Positions 55,692 through 64,000 of a stretch of 64,000 bases of DNA are shown in pieces. The stretch comes from Arsukibacterium tuosuense. GTDB taxonomy: Bacteria; Pseudomonadota; Gammaproteobacteria; Enterobacterales; Alteromonadaceae. Each line of letters starts with the position of its first letter. Position 1 is the stretch's first letter. The DNA is taken from NCBI RefSeq assembly GCF_900215315.1, contig NZ_OBEB01000001.1, positions 496,001-560,000 of the forward strand, in the 5' to 3' direction. The notes below the pieces were generated by a model, which was not told the DNA's origin, did not search any database, and was given only the letters and a program-made list of their open reading frames with translations. The translations under genes and the position numbers were made by a program.

Positions 55692-55787
55692 GGCAGCACA
55701 CTTTACACGCCGACACGCTATAAACCTTCCCTGGGGCTCGTTTCCGGCCATCCATGGCCTCCAACGGTCGGCTTAGTAAAGTCTGCC
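55692..55787 (-). repeat. Structured intergenic repeat, family 1, single unit (C)
   Basis: GGCA, ACTTTAC and GCCGAC on the left pair with GTCGGC, GTAAAGT and TGCC on the right, with small bulges. Inside are GGCCAT-CC-ATGGCC and CCCTGGGGCTCG, the minus-sense core of the family. It fills the gap between mmsA and the acyl-CoA dehydrogenase gene. Confidence 0.85.
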
Positions 55788-55802
55788 ACCCGCCTGGATA
55801 CG

Positions 55803-57299
55803 TTAACGCAGGTTAATCGACATATTCGGGCCAGATACCGGAATATCGTCATCAAACCAACGGGCAGTAATGGTTTTGGTCTCAGTATAGAAACGCACCG
55901 CCTGCTTACCATAAGCATGCTGATCACCGTAAAACGAGCCTTTCCAGCCGGTAAACGAGAAGAATGGCAGTGGCACCGGAATAGGAATGTTAATCCCTAC
56001 CTGACCTACTTCCACTTCATGCTGATACTTGCGGGCAGCCGCGCCACTGGCGGTAAAGATAGAGGTACCGTTACCGTACGGGCTGTCGTTTACCACTTTC
56101 AGCGCTTCCTGCAGGGTCGGCACCTGCATGGTGGTTAACACCGGGCCAAAAATTTCCTGCTTATAAATTTCCATCTCGGTAGTGACATTACTAAACACGG
56201 TCGGGCCTACCCAGTTACCATCCGGATAGCCTTCCACTTTACAGTCAGAGCCATCCAGCACACAGGTGGCGCCTTCTTTTTTACCCTGTTCAATCAATGA
56301 TAATACCCGGGCACGGGCCTGCGGGCTGATTTGCGGGCCGTAAGCCGCGTTCGGGTCGGTATAAACACCTGGTCGTACTTTGCCAATGGCAGCCGCTACC
56401 TCCGGGATCCACTCTGCTGCAGTACCCACAAATACCGCTACCGAAATCGCCATGCAGCGCTGACCGGCCGCGCCCACTGAGGCACCAACCAGGGCATTAA
56501 CTACCTGCTGTTTATTAGCATCGGGCATTATCACCATATGGTTTTTTGCGCCGGCAAAGGCCTGTACCCGTTTTAAATTGTCGGTGCCGGTTTTGTAGAT
56601 ATACTGACCGACATTGACTGAACCGACAAACGAAATGGCTTTAATATCCGGGTGGTGCAGTATCGCATCTACCTGCTCTTTGGCGCCGTGCACAACCTGT
56701 AATACGCCTTTAGGCGCGCCAGCCTGCACAAACAGTTCGGCAATTTTGTTAACCGTCATCGGGTCTTGCTCAGACGGCTTTAAAATAAAGGTGTTACCGC
56801 AGGCAATGGCCATTGGGAACATCCACAGTGGGATCATTGCCGGGAAGTTAAAGGGGGTGATACCGGCACAGACGCCTAATGGCTGAATGTAGCTGTAGGT
56901 GTCGATACTGCGCGCCACGTTTTCAACGGTTTCGCCCATCATCAATGACGGAATATTGGCGGCTTGTTCAACCACTTCAATACCACGCCAGACATCGCCT
57001 TTAGCGTCTTCAACGGTTTTACCCAGTTCCTGACAGATAATGTCGGCAATTTCGCCCTGGTGCTCTTTTAATAAATGGGCAAAGCGCATCATTAAACGGG
57101 CGCGCTCTGATACCGGTACTTCTTTCCAGGTTAAAAAAGCGGCCTTGGCCGATTCTACTGCCCGGGTCATTTCCTCTGCTGTGGCGCAAGGTACCTGGGC
57201 AATCACTTCCTGAGTAGCCGGGTTAGTGACGGGGATCAGTTTGTCACTGTTTGAGGTGACGAACTCGCCGTCGATAAAATGCTTAACCTGTTGTGTCAT
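55803..57299 (-). CDS. mmsA: CoA-acylating methylmalonate-semialdehyde dehydrogenase
   Basis: A 498-residue NAD- and CoA-dependent enzyme that turns methylmalonate semialdehyde into propionyl-CoA, the last step of valine degradation. Catalytic Cys282 is in [11 protein letters not shown], and the family signature [12 protein letters not shown] lies in the N-terminal half. I start at [11 protein letters not shown], with GGGAGAAG upstream; the longer frame adds ten residues. It uses the product of MmsB encoded 3.5 kb downstream. The upstream gap holds a family 2 repeat. Confidence 0.95.
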   Translation of the reverse strand: MTQQVKHFIDGEFVTSNSDKLIPVTNPATQEVIAQVPCATAEEMTRAVESAKAAFLTWKEVPVSERARLMMRFAHLLKEHQGEIADIICQELGKTVEDAKGDVWRGIEVVEQAANIPSLMMGETVENVARSIDTYSYIQPLGVCAGITPFNFPAMIPLWMFPMAIACGNTFILKPSEQDPMTVNKIAELFVQAGAPKGVLQVVHGAKEQVDAILHHPDIKAISFVGSVNVGQYIYKTGTDNLKRVQAFAGAKNHMVIMPDANKQQVVNALVGASVGAAGQRCMAISVAVFVGTAAEWIPEVAAAIGKVRPGVYTDPNAAYGPQISPQARARVLSLIEQGKKEGATCVLDGSDCKVEGYPDGNWVGPTVFSNVTTEMEIYKQEIFGPVLTTMQVPTLQEALKVVNDSPYGNGTSIFTASGAAARKYQHEVEVGQVGINIPIPVPLPFFSFTGWKGSFYGDQHAYGKQAVRFYTETKTITARWFDDDIPVSGPNMSINLR

Positions 57300-57391
57300 A
57301 TTGCTTCTCCCGGTTGTTGGGTGTGCCATCAGCCTGTTATATGTTTAATAAGAGGTTGTGCTGAACGGCGGTATTTCGGTGCAAAGAGATC

Positions 57392-57482
57392 GGTTGCGAT
57401 ACCCGCTGTGCTCGCCACAGCAACTCAGATTTGTTGCACAAATCTTCAGACACTCTGTGGCTGTGCTATCGGGTTCCCAACC
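57392..57482 (-). repeat. Structured intergenic repeat, family 2, copy 2
   Basis: Read on the minus strand, GGTTGGGAACCCG near one end pairs imperfectly with CGGGTATCGCAACC at the other, and GCCACAG pairs with CTGTGGC. Between these lie AGTGTCTGA, a perfect AGATTTGT/ACAAATCT hairpin (loop GCA) and GAGTTG. It shares the loop words with copy 1 at 12929-13002 but has different, still-paired stems. It lies between the thiolase and mmsA genes. Confidence 0.78.
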
Positions 57483-57511
57483 TCACTCCTTATTTCTTAT
57501 ACTGCTCTGAT

Positions 57512-58717
57512 TTACAGAACTTCAACTGCTAAGGCGACGGCTTCACCGCCACCAATACACAGCGAGGCGACGCCTTTGCTCAGGCCGCGGTTACGCAGCG
57601 CATGAATAAGGGTAACCAGAATACGGGCGCCTGACGCACCAATCGGGTGGCCCAGGGCACAGGCACCGCCGTTAACGTTTACTTTGGCTTCGTCCAGGCC
57701 CAACTCGTTAATGGCCAGCATGGTTACCATGGCAAAGGCTTCGTTAATTTCCCACAAATCGACTTGCTCTTTATCCCAGCCGGCTTTTTGCAACACTTTT
57801 TGCATCGCACCAACCGGGGCAACGGTAAACAGCGCCGGTTCCATTGAGTTAGTGCTGTGCGCCACAACGCGGGCCAGAATGGTAGCGCCCTGGGCTTTGG
57901 CATCGCCTTCGCGCATTAACACCAATGCCGCCGCGCCATCAGAAATAGAGCTGGAGTTCGCCGCCGTAATGGTGCCGTCTTTAGCGAAGGCCGGCCGTAA
58001 GCCCGGAATTTTATCCAGTTTGGCATTACCTGGCTGCTCGTCGACCTTAAAGGTCATTTCACCTTTACGGGTCTGGAAGCTTACCGGGGCAATTTCAGCG
58101 TCAAAAGCACCGCTGGTAATTGCCTGCTGGGCACGGGTCGTCGATTGCACCGCAAAGGCGTCCATCTGCTCGCGGGTTATGCCTTTTTCATCAGCTGTGC
58201 CCTGAGCAAAACAACCCATTGCTTTACCGTCATAGGCATTTTCCAGGCCGTCCAGCATCATATGATCTTTTATTTCGCCATGGCCCATCCGGTAACCACT
58301 GCGGGCTTTCGGCAGCAAATAAGGGGCGTTTGACATCGACTCCATGCCACCGGCTACGACAACATCGGCGCTGCCGACTTTTAATAAATCGCTGGCCAGC
58401 ATGACGGCTTTAAGGCCCGAACCACATACTTTATTGATAGTGGTCGCACCGGCGCTTAACGGTAAGCCGGCTTTTAACGTGGCCTGGCGCGCCGGGGCCT
58501 GGCCTAAACCGGCTGGCAGCACATTACCCATAATCACTTCACTGACTTTATCGCCGCTGAAACCTGCCTGCTCTAACGCCGCTTTAATGGCAGTCGCACC
58601 CAGTACGGTCGCATCAACGTCGGTTAAGCCGCCCATAAAACCGCCCATGGCGGTGCGCTTAGCGGCAACAATTACAATATTGTTTTGCTGGTTGTGTTCT
58701 TTATTGTCAGAAGCCAT
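57512..58717 (-). CDS. Acetyl-CoA C-acyltransferase (thiolase)
   Basis: A 401-residue thiolase that splits a 3-oxoacyl-CoA with CoA; here probably 2-methylacetoacetyl-CoA from isoleucine, giving acetyl-CoA and propionyl-CoA. Nucleophile Cys98 is in TINKVCGSGLKA; NEAFAMV, GHPIGASGAR and the C-terminal CIGGGEAVALA complete the active site. It is first in the leftward cluster, directly downstream of the LiuR-type site, in the place of IvdA-type thiolase in Shewanella. CAGGAGA precedes the ATG. Confidence 0.94.
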   Translation of the reverse strand: MASDNKEHNQQNNIVIVAAKRTAMGGFMGGLTDVDATVLGATAIKAALEQAGFSGDKVSEVIMGNVLPAGLGQAPARQATLKAGLPLSAGATTINKVCGSGLKAVMLASDLLKVGSADVVVAGGMESMSNAPYLLPKARSGYRMGHGEIKDHMMLDGLENAYDGKAMGCFAQGTADEKGITREQMDAFAVQSTTRAQQAITSGAFDAEIAPVSFQTRKGEMTFKVDEQPGNAKLDKIPGLRPAFAKDGTITAANSSSISDGAAALVLMREGDAKAQGATILARVVAHSTNSMEPALFTVAPVGAMQKVLQKAGWDKEQVDLWEINEAFAMVTMLAINELGLDEAKVNVNGGACALGHPIGASGARILVTLIHALRNRGLSKGVASLCIGGGEAVALAVEVL

Positions 58718-58770
58718 TTCGCTCTCCTGTATAAGGTTGGCCTGAAAAGATGCCCAAGAGCCTACACCAA

Positions 58771-58793
58771 ATTTACGTTTACGCCAACGTCAA
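58771..58793 (-). promoter_or_regulatory. Putative LiuR site and promoter for the leftward cluster
   Basis: TTTACGTTTACG followed by CCAACGTCAA forms a partial palindrome around ACG/CGT half-sites like known LiuR targets. On the minus strand it begins with TTGACG (58793-58788), a possible -35 element. The -10 is not clear. Position 54 bases upstream of the thiolase ATG fits. Confidence 0.55.
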
Positions 58794-58939
58794 CCATCTA
58801 GCACTATGGTAGTGTTGGCCGGTTATAGTTCGGGAAATGGTTCATTAAACTGTACAGTCGGACCAGCAAACTCTGGCATTTTTGCTTTACAAAGCCAGCC
58901 AAATAGCTTGTTTATCCATTTTCAGCGCCAGACCACAGC

Positions 58940-58968
58940 TTTACCTTTACGTAAACTTCACTTATAGT
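58940..58968 (+). promoter_or_regulatory. Putative LiuR operator and liuR-liuABCD promoter
   Basis: The perfect palindrome TTTACGTAAA (58946-58955) lies between a possible -35 (TTTACC, 58940-58945) and a possible -10 (TATAGT, 58963-58968), as expected for a MerR-type regulator that binds the spacer. It is 27 to 55 bases upstream of the liuR ATG, which suggests autoregulation of liuR and its operon. Confidence 0.6.
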
Positions 58969-58994
58969 TGATGGCGTTTTTCGGGAAGGCAGTC

Positions 58995-59399
58995 ATGACA
59001 GAAAAAGAAGAAAAAACCTACAGTATCAGCGAGCTGGCTAAAGAGTTCGACATTACCACCCGCAGCATTCGGTTTTACGAAGATCAGCGGCTGCTTTCAC
59101 CTTTGCGCAATGGCCAGACCCGTATTTACAGCAAACGCGACCGGGTGCGGCTGAAGCTTATCCTGCGCGGCAAACGGCTTGGTTTTAGCCTGGCTGAAAC
59201 CGGCCAGTTATTTGAACTATACGACGCGGATAAAAGCAGCGTCACCCAATTAAATACCATGCTGAAGTTAATCGAGCAGAAGAAAACCGAACTGCATCAG
59301 CAACTGGACGACATTAAAGTGGTGCTAATGGAGCTGGTTACCGTTGAAAAACGTTGCCGCGACACCTTAGCCGACGCCAAACAATCCAAAACTGTTTAG
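58995..59399 (+). CDS. liuR: MerR-family regulator of branched-chain amino-acid degradation
   Basis: A 134-residue DNA-binding protein. The winged helix-turn-helix ([28 protein letters not shown], about 9-36) is followed by [24 protein letters not shown] and a coiled-coil dimerisation helix (about 85-125). The sequence and its place in front of liuABCD match LiuR, which controls leucine and isovalerate use. I use ATG 58995, with GGAAGG upstream; the frame runs nine codons further up. It probably also controls the divergent cluster. Confidence 0.92.
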   Translation: MTEKEEKTYSISELAKEFDITTRSIRFYEDQRLLSPLRNGQTRIYSKRDRVRLKLILRGKRLGFSLAETGQLFELYDADKSSVTQLNTMLKLIEQKKTELHQQLDDIKVVLMELVTVEKRCRDTLADAKQSKTV

Positions 59400-59433
59400 G
59401 CAGTTTTCAGTACACAGCAAACGGGGATTTACC

Positions 59434-60603
59434 ATGATTAGCAGTTACAAAGGCCTGAACTTCGATTTAGGCGAAACCGTCGATATGATCCGCGAGCAGG
59501 TAAATGCCTTCGCCCGCGAAGAAATAGCACCGCGTGCTGAACACATTGACCAGGTTAACGAATTCCCGAATGAGTTATGGCGTAAATTTGGTGACTTAGG
59601 TTTGCTGGGCATTACCGTTGATGAAAAGTACGGCGGCTCAGGTTTAGGCTATTTAGAGCATGTGGTGGCACTGGAAGAAATCAGCCGGGCTTCGGCTTCG
59701 GTCGGCTTGTCTTACGGCGCCCACTCTAACTTGTGTGTTAACCAGATTTTCCGTAACGGTACTGAAGAACAAAAACTGAAGTACCTGCCTAAGCTGTGCT
59801 CGGGTGAACATATCGGCGCGCTGGCAATGAGCGAACCTAATGCCGGCTCAGATGTGGTCAGCATGAAGCTACGCGCTGAATTAAAAGGTGATAAATACAT
59901 TTTAAACGGCAATAAAATGTGGATCACCAACGGCCCCGACGCCCACACTTATGTCATTTATGCGAAAACCGACATTAACGCCGGCAGCAAAGGCATTACC
60001 GCCTTTATCGTTGAGCGCGGCACTAAGGGTTTCAGCACCGCGCAGAAGCTGGATAAGTTAGGCATGCGTGGTTCTAACACCTGTGAGCTGGTATTCGAAG
60101 ATTGCGAAGTACCGGCCGAAAACGTGCTGGGCCAGATTGGCGGCGGCGTGAAAGTATTAATGAGCGGCCTGGATTACGAACGCGTAGTACTGGCAGCCGG
60201 CCCTCTGGGCATTATGCAGGCCTGTATGGACGTAGTCGTGCCTTACATTCACGACCGTAAGCAGTTTGGCCAGGCCATTGGCGAATTCCAGCTGGTACAG
60301 GGCAAGCTGGCCGATATGTACACCCAGATGAACGCGGCAAAATCTTATGTTTATACCGTAGCCAAAGCCTGCGATCGCGGCGAAACCACCCGAAAAGATG
60401 CTGCAGCAGTAATTTTATATTCGGCAGAGCTGGCGACCAAAATGGCGCTGGATGCCATTCAACTGTTAGGCGGCAATGGCTATATTAACGAATACCCTAC
60501 CGGTCGTTTATTGCGCGACGCCAAGCTGTATGAAATTGGCGCCGGCACCTCAGAAATCCGCCGGATGCTGATTGGCCGCGAGCTATTTACTGAGTCGAAC
60601 TGA
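59434..60603 (+). CDS. liuA: Isovaleryl-CoA dehydrogenase
   Basis: A 389-residue FAD enzyme that oxidises isovaleryl-CoA to 3-methylcrotonyl-CoA in leucine degradation. [17 protein letters not shown] and MWITNGPDA are the FAD and substrate blocks. The catalytic Glu lies in [12 protein letters not shown], and the usual site of other acyl-CoA dehydrogenases reads GAGTSEIR with Gly, as in isovaleryl-CoA dehydrogenases. It follows liuR by 34 bases with GGGGA before the ATG. Confidence 0.96.
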   Translation: MISSYKGLNFDLGETVDMIREQVNAFAREEIAPRAEHIDQVNEFPNELWRKFGDLGLLGITVDEKYGGSGLGYLEHVVALEEISRASASVGLSYGAHSNLCVNQIFRNGTEEQKLKYLPKLCSGEHIGALAMSEPNAGSDVVSMKLRAELKGDKYILNGNKMWITNGPDAHTYVIYAKTDINAGSKGITAFIVERGTKGFSTAQKLDKLGMRGSNTCELVFEDCEVPAENVLGQIGGGVKVLMSGLDYERVVLAAGPLGIMQACMDVVVPYIHDRKQFGQAIGEFQLVQGKLADMYTQMNAAKSYVYTVAKACDRGETTRKDAAAVILYSAELATKMALDAIQLLGGNGYINEYPTGRLLRDAKLYEIGAGTSEIRRMLIGRELFTESN

Positions 60604-60604
60604 T

Positions 60605-62212
60605 ATGACCAGGATCGCTAGCAAAATTAATCCGCGTACAGAGGAATTTCAGAAAAACGCTGAGGCGATGCAAGCCGTAGTGGACGATCTGAACAGCAAA
60701 GTACAACAAATTAAACTCGGTGGCGGTGAGGCGTTAATTGCCCGTCATACTGCCCGCGGCAAATTGTTTGTGCGTGAGCGCATTCAGAAGCTGCTGGACC
60801 CGGGCTCACCCTTTTTAGAAGTGGGCCAGTTTGCCGGCTGGGAATGTTATGACGACTACGTGCCAAGCGCGGGCGTAGTAGCTGGCATTGGCCGGGTCAG
60901 TGGTGTTGAGTGCATGATTGTTGCCAACGACGCCACGGTGAAAGGCGGTACTTACTACCCACTTACCGTGAAAAAACACTTACGGGCGCAGGAAATAGCC
61001 GAGCGCTGTCACCTACCCTGTATCTATCTGGTCGACTCTGGCGGTGCTAACCTGCCACGCCAGGATGATGTGTTCCCCGATAAGCTGCACTTTGGCCGCA
61101 TTTTCTTTAACCAGGCTAATATGTCAGCCAAAGGTATTCCGCAAATTGCGGTGGTCATGGGCCTGTGTACCGCCGGTGGTGCTTATGTGCCGGCAATGGC
61201 CGATGAAAGCATTATCGTTAAAGAGCAAGGCACTATCTTCTTAGCCGGGCCGCCGCTGGTTAAAGCCGCTACCGGTGAAGAAGTCTCAGCCGAGGAGTTG
61301 GGCGGTGCTGATGTCCACTGTAAAATCTCCGGCGTGGCCGATCACTATGCCTTAAATGATGAGCACGCGCTGCAACTGGCCCGCAATGCGGTGTCACGCT
61401 TAAATCGCCCAGCGCCAGAGCCAATGGATGTAAAAGCGCCACAAGAGCCGCTTTATGATGCCAAAGAGCTGTACGGCATTGTTGGTACTGATTTGCGCAA
61501 GCCGTTTGATGTCAAAGAAGTGATTGCCCGGATTGTTGATGGCTCAGATTTTGACGAGTTTAAGCAGTACTACGGCGCGACGTTAGTCTGCGGTTTTGCA
61601 CGTATCTTCGGCTATCCGGTAGGCATCGTTGCCAATAATGGGATTTTGTTTTCTGAGTCTGCACAAAAAGGTGCCCATTTTATTGAGCTGTGTGCCCAGC
61701 GCAAAATTCCGCTGCTGTTTTTACAGAACATTACCGGCTTTATGGTCGGCAAAAAGTACGAAGCTGAAGGTATCGCCAAGCACGGCGCCAAGATGGTAAT
61801 GGCAGTAAGCTGTGCCAAAGTGCCGAAATTTACCGTGTTAATTGGCGGCAGTTATGGCGCCGGTAACTACGGTATGTGCGGCCGCGCTTATGATCCTACG
61901 ATGATGTGGATGTGGCCCAATGCCCGCATTTCGGTGATGGGTGGCGAGCAAGCCGCTGGAGTAATGGCGCAGGTCACCAAAGATGGCTTAGCCCGTAAAG
62001 GCGAGACGCTGTCGTCGGAAGCGGAAAAAGCCCTGAAAAAGCCGATTGTTGAGCAGTATGAAAAGCAGGGACACCCCTACTACGCCAGCGGTCGTTTGTG
62101 GGATGACGGTATTATTGACCCGGCCCAAACCCGGATGACAGTGGGCCTGGCGTTAGCTGCAGCACTGAATGCGCCGATTGAAGAAACTAAGTTTGGTGTG
62201 TTTAGGATGTAG
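60605..62212 (+). CDS. liuB: 3-methylcrotonyl-CoA carboxylase, carboxyltransferase (beta) subunit
   Basis: A 535-residue carboxyltransferase subunit that, with LiuD, carboxylates 3-methylcrotonyl-CoA using biotin. [21 protein letters not shown] and [21 protein letters not shown] in the N-lobe and [19 protein letters not shown] in the C-lobe are the CoA and biotin oxyanion-hole motifs. I start at [10 protein letters not shown], one base after the liuA stop; longer frames overlap liuA. A 358-base gap with a paired repeat then separates it from liuC. Confidence 0.96.
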   Translation: MTRIASKINPRTEEFQKNAEAMQAVVDDLNSKVQQIKLGGGEALIARHTARGKLFVRERIQKLLDPGSPFLEVGQFAGWECYDDYVPSAGVVAGIGRVSGVECMIVANDATVKGGTYYPLTVKKHLRAQEIAERCHLPCIYLVDSGGANLPRQDDVFPDKLHFGRIFFNQANMSAKGIPQIAVVMGLCTAGGAYVPAMADESIIVKEQGTIFLAGPPLVKAATGEEVSAEELGGADVHCKISGVADHYALNDEHALQLARNAVSRLNRPAPEPMDVKAPQEPLYDAKELYGIVGTDLRKPFDVKEVIARIVDGSDFDEFKQYYGATLVCGFARIFGYPVGIVANNGILFSESAQKGAHFIELCAQRKIPLLFLQNITGFMVGKKYEAEGIAKHGAKMVMAVSCAKVPKFTVLIGGSYGAGNYGMCGRAYDPTMMWMWPNARISVMGGEQAAGVMAQVTKDGLARKGETLSSEAEKALKKPIVEQYEKQGHPYYASGRLWDDGIIDPAQTRMTVGLALAAALNAPIEETKFGVFRM

Positions 62213-62269
62213 TAGATAGTTGTGATGGGGGCAGATTGGTGGCTATCGATGCCGCAATCGCTCCGTCCA

Positions 62270-62478
62270 TTTTTTCTGCGACACGCCATAAACCGTCCAT
62301 GGGGCTCCTTTCCGGCCATCCATGGCCTGCAACGGTCTCAGAAAAAAGCACATACGCGCTTGCTGGTTCACCGGTAGAGGCAAGCGCACAGTGCACTTTG
62401 GCCAGAACCGTGTTTTTCATGGATGAAAAACAGGAGCCCCCATGGATGGGTTTACGGCGTGTTCTGGCAAAGTTGTAC
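62270..62478. repeat. Structured intergenic repeat, family 1, paired units (D1 and D2)
   Basis: Unit D1 (62270-62347, minus sense) is bounded by TTTTTTCTG/CAGAAAAAA and holds GGCCAT-CC-ATGGCC. Unit D2 (62391-62478, plus sense) is bounded by ACTTTGGCCAGAAC/GTTCTGGCAAAGT and holds GTTTTTCAT-GG-ATGAAAAAC. Between them is a perfect stem GCGCTTGC/GCAAGCGC (62356-62363 with 62380-62387, 16-base loop). Layout as in the A pair. It lies inside the liu operon, between liuB and liuC. Confidence 0.85.
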
Positions 62479-62570
62479 GGCGCGATTGCCGGTTGAAAGA
62501 ACTGAAGCTCGCAGCAACCGCATGCCGAAGAAAAACAGTCTCAGGTTGCATTAACACTTTCGGAGAAAAG

Positions 62571-63395
62571 ATGAACCAGGTTTACACCCAAGTCAGTATC
62601 GAGCAGCGCGGCGTGGCCAGCTTAACGTTAAACCGGCCCGAAGTGCACAACGCCTTCGATGATCTGATGATTGCCGAGCTTATTCAGATACTCGACCAAC
62701 TGGCTGCTAATCCGGATGTTCGGATATTGCTGTTAAATGCCAATGGCAAAAACTTCTCTGCCGGTGCCGATTTAAACTGGATGCGCTCGATGGCCGAAAA
62801 AGACTACGCGCAAAATCTGGACGACGCCAACGAGCTGGCCATGTTAATGCACAAGCTGGATAAATTCCCTAAGCCTACTGTTGCCGTAGTGCAAGGTGCA
62901 GCCTTTGGCGGTGCAGTGGGCCTGGTGGCCTGTTGCGATATCGCCATTGCCAGTGACAACGCCAGTTTTTGTTTAAGTGAAGTGAAAATTGGTCTTATTC
63001 CTGCCGTGATCAGCCCCTATGTCATGCGAGCTCTGGGCGAGCGGCAAAGCCGGCGCTATTTTTTAACTGCCGAGCGTTTTAGTGCCGACACGGCCAAACA
63101 GCTGGGTTTACTGCATGAAGTAACCAGCGCCAGTGAACTTAACGAAAAAGCCGATGCCCTTGTTGACGGCTTGCTGCAAAACAGCCCGGCAGCAATCAGC
63201 GCAGCGAAAACTCTTATTCATAATATTTATAACCGCAAAATCAGCAACAATGTCGTGGCCCACACTACCCAGGCGATTGCTGAAATTCGGGTGTCGGCAG
63301 AAGGTCAGGAAGGCCTGGGTGCTTTTCTTGAAAAGCGCCGCCCCAACTGGTTGCAGAATAATGCTCAGGCAAACGCCAAGCTAAAGGACAAATAA
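62571..63395 (+). CDS. liuC: Methylglutaconyl-CoA hydratase
   Basis: A 274-residue crotonase that hydrates 3-methylglutaconyl-CoA to HMG-CoA in leucine degradation. [14 protein letters not shown] and [21 protein letters not shown] form the oxyanion hole, and [19 protein letters not shown] carries the catalytic Glu. I start at [10 protein letters not shown], preceded by CGGAGAA; the open frame extends 43 codons up into the repeat without meaning. It is followed after two bases by liuD. Confidence 0.95.
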   Translation: MNQVYTQVSIEQRGVASLTLNRPEVHNAFDDLMIAELIQILDQLAANPDVRILLLNANGKNFSAGADLNWMRSMAEKDYAQNLDDANELAMLMHKLDKFPKPTVAVVQGAAFGGAVGLVACCDIAIASDNASFCLSEVKIGLIPAVISPYVMRALGERQSRRYFLTAERFSADTAKQLGLLHEVTSASELNEKADALVDGLLQNSPAAISAAKTLIHNIYNRKISNNVVAHTTQAIAEIRVSAEGQEGLGAFLEKRRPNWLQNNAQANAKLKDK

Positions 63396-63397
63396 GT

Positions 63398-64000
63398 ATG
63401 TTCCGGAAAATATTAATCGCTAACCGTGGCGAAATTGCCTGTCGGGTTATCGACACCGCCCATAAACTTGGCATTCGCTGCGTTGCCGTGTACTCAGAAG
63501 CCGACGCCAATGCCCGCCATGTGCGGATGGCCGACGAAGCCTATTTACTCGGCCCTGCTCCCAGCAAAGACTCTTACCTGCGCAGCGATAAAATTATTGA
63601 TATTGCCAAACAAAGTGGCGCTGAAGCCATTCACCCGGGTTACGGCTTTTTATCGGAAAACGAAGAGTTTGCTAAAGCCTGTGCTGATGCCGGTGTGGTG
63701 TTTATCGGCCCACCGGTTGCTGCCATTACGGCGATGGGCTCAAAAAGCGCCGCCAAGAAAATTATGGCCGATGCCGGCGTGCCGCTGGTGCCGGGCTATC
63801 ATGGTGATGATCAGTCCGATGACAAACTTGGCAGTGAGTCAGCCAAAATTGGTTATCCGCAGCTGTTAAAAGCCGCCTACGGTGGCGGTGGTAAAGGCAT
63901 GCGGGTGGTCTGGAAAAAAGAAGAATTTTCTGACGCCCTGGCCAGTGCCCGGCGGGAAGCCAAAGCCGGCTTTGGTAATGATAAAATGCTGATAGAGCGC
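63398..64000 (+). CDS. liuD: 3-methylcrotonyl-CoA carboxylase, biotin-carrying (alpha) subunit, 5' part
   Basis: The first 201 codons of the biotin carboxylase subunit that works with Liu[55 protein letters not shown] and the ATP loop [14 protein letters not shown] are the standard biotin carboxylase motifs. The rest, including the biotinyl lysine domain, is beyond the window. The ATG lies two bases after the liuC stop, so the two genes are coupled. Confidence 0.96.
   Translation, partial: MFRKILIANRGEIACRVIDTAHKLGIRCVAVYSEADANARHVRMADEAYLLGPAPSKDSYLRSDKIIDIAKQSGAEAIHPGYGFLSENEEFAKACADAGVVFIGPPVAAITAMGSKSAAKKIMADAGVPLVPGYHGDDQSDDKLGSESAKIGYPQLLKAAYGGGGKGMRVVWKKEEFSDALASARREAKAGFGNDKMLIER

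Noticed and set aside
57684..58205. 173-codon open frame antisense to the thiolase gene
   Set aside because: A shadow frame opposite a conserved enzyme; Ser/Ala-rich and without a start signal.
51224..62478. CRISPR array or simple IS element as an explanation for the repeats
   Set aside because: Units are not evenly spaced, have no unique spacers of constant length, encode no transposase, and show paired stems that differ between copies.
1..64000. tRNA or rRNA genes
   Set aside because: No cloverleaf with GTTCRANNC-type T arm or conserved rRNA stretch was noticed; a tRNAscan run would be decisive.

Overview
The window reads as chromosomal DNA of an aerobic, motile or surface-associated marine/freshwater gammaproteobacterium of the Alteromonadales/Chromatiales border (Rheinheimera, Arsukibacterium or Alishewanella-like). 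This is inferred from a Shewanella-type order of the branched-chain amino-acid catabolic genes, a rhombosortase, an MSHA-type pilin, E. coli-like CysK and AsnB, and moderate GC. No rRNA, tRNA, CRISPR array, phage or complete insertion sequence was seen.

Layout. (1) 1-7.6 kb: a partial NatA-like ABC ATPase, a DUF3025 protein, asnB, a secreted propeller-like protein, and a cluster of a small J-domain protein with three unrecognised soluble proteins. (2) 7.7-13.9 kb, minus strand: a CoA hydrolase/transferase, a bile-acid:Na symporter-family protein, a TauE/SafE exporter, and a MoxR ATPase with a VWA partner, the last two separated by a structured repeat. (3) 14-22 kb: cysK, a lipoprotein, an enoyl-CoA hydratase, gamma-glutamyltransferase, rhombosortase, a C26 gamma-glutamyl hydrolase coupled to an amidoligase, and an MFS transporter. 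(4) 22-37 kb: a compact lipid-linked polysaccharide locus (WecA, Wzx, pyruvyl transferase on plus; GT4, WecG/TagA, GT2, Wzy-like polymerase, DUF218 protein on minus), framed by a propeller-PAS-GGDEF-EAL protein and a REC-TPR response regulator. (5) 37-42 kb: a stress group with a 49-residue hydrophilic protein, two PRC-barrel proteins and a large catalase, then signal peptidase I. (6) 42-50.3 kb: accessory region with an AraC regulator and acetaldehyde dehydrogenase, a probable toxin-immunity pair, a sulfotransferase, small enzymes and an orphan pilin. (7) 50.4-64 kb: a branched-chain acyl-CoA degradation regulon. Thiolase, mmsA, acyl-CoA dehydrogenase, two crotonase-fold enzymes, mmsB and an SDR run leftward; liuR, liuA, liuB, liuC and the start of liuD run rightward, with LiuR-type palindromes in the divergent control region.

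The most unusual signal is not a gene. Two families of intergenic structured repeats occupy gaps inside operons. Family 1 has six units in four places (51.2, 54.3, 55.7 and 62.3 kb). Each unit keeps a conserved core, but its outer stem, and in part its inner stem, differs in sequence between copies while staying base-paired. Family 2 has two units (12.9 and 57.4 kb), again with conserved internal-loop sequences between stems that covary. Both look like RNA or single-stranded-DNA structural elements under selection. Other points of interest are the amidoligase cassette, the J-domain cluster, the orphan toxin-immunity pair and the small polysaccharide locus.
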